Positions 62,458 to 64,000 of a stretch of 64,000 nucleotides of DNA are shown here, piece after piece. Position numbers and translations under genes: made by a program. The stretch is taken from positions 5,457,001-5,521,000 of the forward strand of contig WPIO01000021.1 of assembly GCA_009760855.2 (NCBI GenBank). Direction: 5' to 3'. Each line of letters starts with the position of its first letter. Position 1 is the stretch's first letter. The stretch comes from Cristatella mucedo (taxonomy: Eukaryota > Bryozoa > Phylactolaemata > Cristatellidae). The notes under the pieces were generated by a model. That model worked only from the letters and a program-made list of their open reading frames with translations, made no database searches and was not told the DNA's origin.

Positions 62458-62480
62458 CGTTGCGAAGGTCATACCCATTG
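62458..62480. promoter_or_regulatory. ATGACCTTCG palindrome upstream of the CIMIP2-like gene
   Basis: ATGACCTTCG and CGAAGGTCAT are separated by three bases, a perfect 10-bp-arm inverted repeat 121 bases before the start codon. The arms match those of the palindrome before STX18 (5493-5522). Confidence 0.45.
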
Positions 62481-62600
62481 TTTGGCTAATGAGCTTAGCA
62501 ACGGCCGGTCTGCCTAGCTACCGGCTAGTGGTGGGCCATAAGTGCAGCCGCTGCAGGCGATACTCGTCCAGGAGCCTGGGATTCTTCTTAAAATTTCGCT

Positions 62601-62686
62601 ATGACGACCATAGCACTAGGGGGAGGACCAGACCTTCATCAGAGGAGAGAGTTCGCCGGTCTGCGACCAGGGACGCACGTGCCCGG
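62601..62686 (+). CDS. CIMIP2-like exon 1
   Basis: It encodes 28 residues plus two bases, ending ...GTHVP G before GTATGT. Confidence 0.83.
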
Positions 62687-63073
62687 GTATGTTAACCTGC
62701 TTCAGACTATGCGGGAAAACCTTTCACTGGGATCTCTTGGGAATATTAGTTCAGCAGTCTGTTACGTGGTCCAAAAAGCGAGCGCAGGCTTTGCAGATTT
62801 GTATTTTCATATGCTTGGCGCTGAATCAGCAGCTTGCCGCCGCTTGCATGCTTTGGCTGTCGCCTTTTAGATATAGGGGATATTGCCCTCAAATTAAATA
62901 TCGAATCGGCAAGACCTATGGAACGGACACGAGTGAGCTTTCGGCTAAGTTTGATCACGTTCAGCCTTGCCCGCCAACTGGACCGTCGAACGCCAAACCA
63001 ATTCTCTTGAATGAACTGCCAGATTCATCTGGAGACAATAAATATACGAAAGAAATGGTGCCAGGATACACGG
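62601..63073 (+). CDS. FAM166/CIMIP2-type ciliary microtubule inner protein, first two exons (partial)
   Basis: Exon 1 is 62601-62686 (MTTIALGGGPDLHQRREFAG...THVPG) and exon 2 is 62871-63073. The intron starts GTATGT and ends CCTTTTAG. The junction joins GG|A and gives THVPGYRGYCPQIKYRIGKT. This is the family motif (x-PGYxGYxPQ-x-K-[YF]-[RH]-x-G-x-T[YF]G), followed by YGTDTSELSA. A second motif copy, MVPGYTG, begins at the end of exon 2, where the GTGAGT donor lies, so more exons follow beyond the window. Members of this family sit inside doublet microtubules of motile cilia and flagella. Exon 1 has the only ATG in frame upstream of the motif in this exon. I cannot assign it to A, B or C type. 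Confidence 0.87.
62871..63073 (+). CDS. CIMIP2-like exon 2
   Basis: After the TTTTAG acceptor it encodes YRGYCPQIKYRIGKTYG, a KFDHVQPCPPTGP linker and EMVPGYT, ending with one base of a glycine codon at a GTGAGT donor. Confidence 0.87.
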
Positions 63074-63504
63074 GTGAGTATTAGATCTGTAAAAATTTGC
63101 CTTCGTGCAAATTCAAGTTTGGAGCTTTGTTTCCCCAAAGTTATGCGTTGATCCCATACACTGTCCATAGCATAATCGGTCATCTGCTGGAGTGTCGAAT
63201 CCGAGGACTAGTCCGAAAAGTTCGATATCGGTACAGATTTCACCCCCGAGCTAGTCTTGAGAATATAAAATGAAAGAAGATGGGAAGTGCTTAGAGCAAA
63301 TAGGAATTTATTCTTAAAAAATTCCCGATTTCCCGAAGCGCCAAATATATCTTGGATACACTGATTAAGGATTTACAAACATTTTCTTACAAATATTTTG
63401 TTCAGACTCATACAATTATTCTTAGTCACCAGAAAATTGCATGCGATAGTAATCAGTAGATGGCTGCATTAAATCCTTCAACGAATAGTTTTCGTAGATC
63501 GTCC

Positions 63505-63622
63505 AATCCATGGGTAAGGCCTTTGATGACAGATGTCGTGGGTTCAAGCCATGTGGAATAAGTGAAGCGCTTGGATAGAGATTAAGTTCTGTTTAGGCGA
63601 TATACAAATGAATTACATATGT
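63505..63622 (+). mobile_element. SINE-B copy (degenerate)
   Basis: A degraded A-box area (CCATGGGTAAGGCC) is followed by a B box GGGTTCAAGCC and the tail GAAGCGCTTGGATAGAGATT, with a GGCGATATACAAATGAATTA end. Confidence 0.7.
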
Positions 63623-63731
63623 AGACGTTTTAACCTGCTCGGACGTTAAAGGGATTTGCAAAAGTCACATCCACTTTCGTTTTCTCTTTCTACTGTGCAT
63701 ACACACACGTCCTCACGCTGATATACTGCAT

Positions 63732-63732
<1 letters not shown>

Positions 63733-63766
<34 letters not shown>

Positions 63767-63857
63767 ATATTTATATACTGTATAACATATATATATATAT
63801 ATATATTATATTTATGTGTGTGTGTGTGTGTGTGTGCGTGCGTGCGTGTGTTCGTGC
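63733..63857 (+). repeat. Compound CA / TA / GT microsatellite
   Basis: (CA)n at 63733-63763, (AT)n at 63787-63806 and (GT)n at 63814-63848 are separated by short spacers. The CA and GT blocks can pair as an imperfect inverted repeat. Confidence 0.9.
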
Positions 63858-64000
63858 GTGTGCATACATAATATACTGTGTAACACAGGGCATACGCCTT
63901 ATAAGCCATGTGTGTTTTTGTGCATCGCCAACCGACGCCTGTCTGTCGTTCTCCGTAACGGTGAGCGGAGCTTACGTATTTCTCATTTATGGTGTTCGAC

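Larger units (their letters stand above)
63074..64000 (+). other. Intron (or 3' flank) of the CIMIP2-like gene to the window edge
   Basis: No further exon of the family (expected to begin near a GF-x-PR block) was recognised. The stretch contains a SINE-B remnant and CA/GT/TA repeats. Confidence 0.55.

Overview
The window is nuclear DNA from a multicellular animal, most likely an invertebrate. Coding information is spread over short exons with GT-AG introns. Between them lie tRNA-derived SINEs, L2-type LINE copies, hAT DNA transposons, a Ty1/copia remnant, satellites and long dinucleotide runs. No prokaryotic or organellar signal is visible, and I cannot name the species.

Two genes can be assembled completely. 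A short THAP zinc-finger gene (minus strand, two exons, 5031 to 4474) lies head to head with syntaxin-18 (STX18, plus strand, eleven coding exons from 5534 to 29647, 340 aa). The start codons are about 500 bp apart, so they probably share a promoter region. Every STX18 exon joins in frame through GT-AG sites, from the N-terminal domain through the Qa-SNARE helix to the C-terminal membrane anchor. The right edge holds the first two coding exons (62601-63073) of a FAM166/CIMIP2-type ciliary microtubule inner protein; the rest lies outside the window. A GC-rich open frame on the minus strand (35562-33622) is probably an exon of a gene I do not recognise.

STX18 introns are full of mobile DNA. Intron 2 has a 33-bp minisatellite that runs into a GA microsatellite. 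Intron 5 has a perfect 18-bp-arm hairpin, a broken copia gag-protease remnant and a long GT run. Intron 7 has a 186-bp SPIN-like hAT miniature element and a 2.3-kb decayed Charlie/ZBED-type hAT, both with near-matching 8-bp target duplications. Intron 10 has a 20-bp minisatellite of 21 units.

The right half (30-62 kb) is mainly repeats. There are several L2-type LINE copies, including two head to tail at 52.0-57.9 kb, and one fragment of a LINE with a restriction-like endonuclease (R2 type). A decayed member of an uncharacterised multicopy invertebrate protein family sits at 44.6-46.0 kb. A divergent satellite of roughly 155-185 bp monomers changes orientation near 49.57 kb, reappears at 58.0-59.6 kb, and contains a 727-bp insert bounded by 129-bp near-identical direct repeats. 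One SINE family shares its 3' tail with the L2 LINEs, so the LINE probably supplies its replication machinery.
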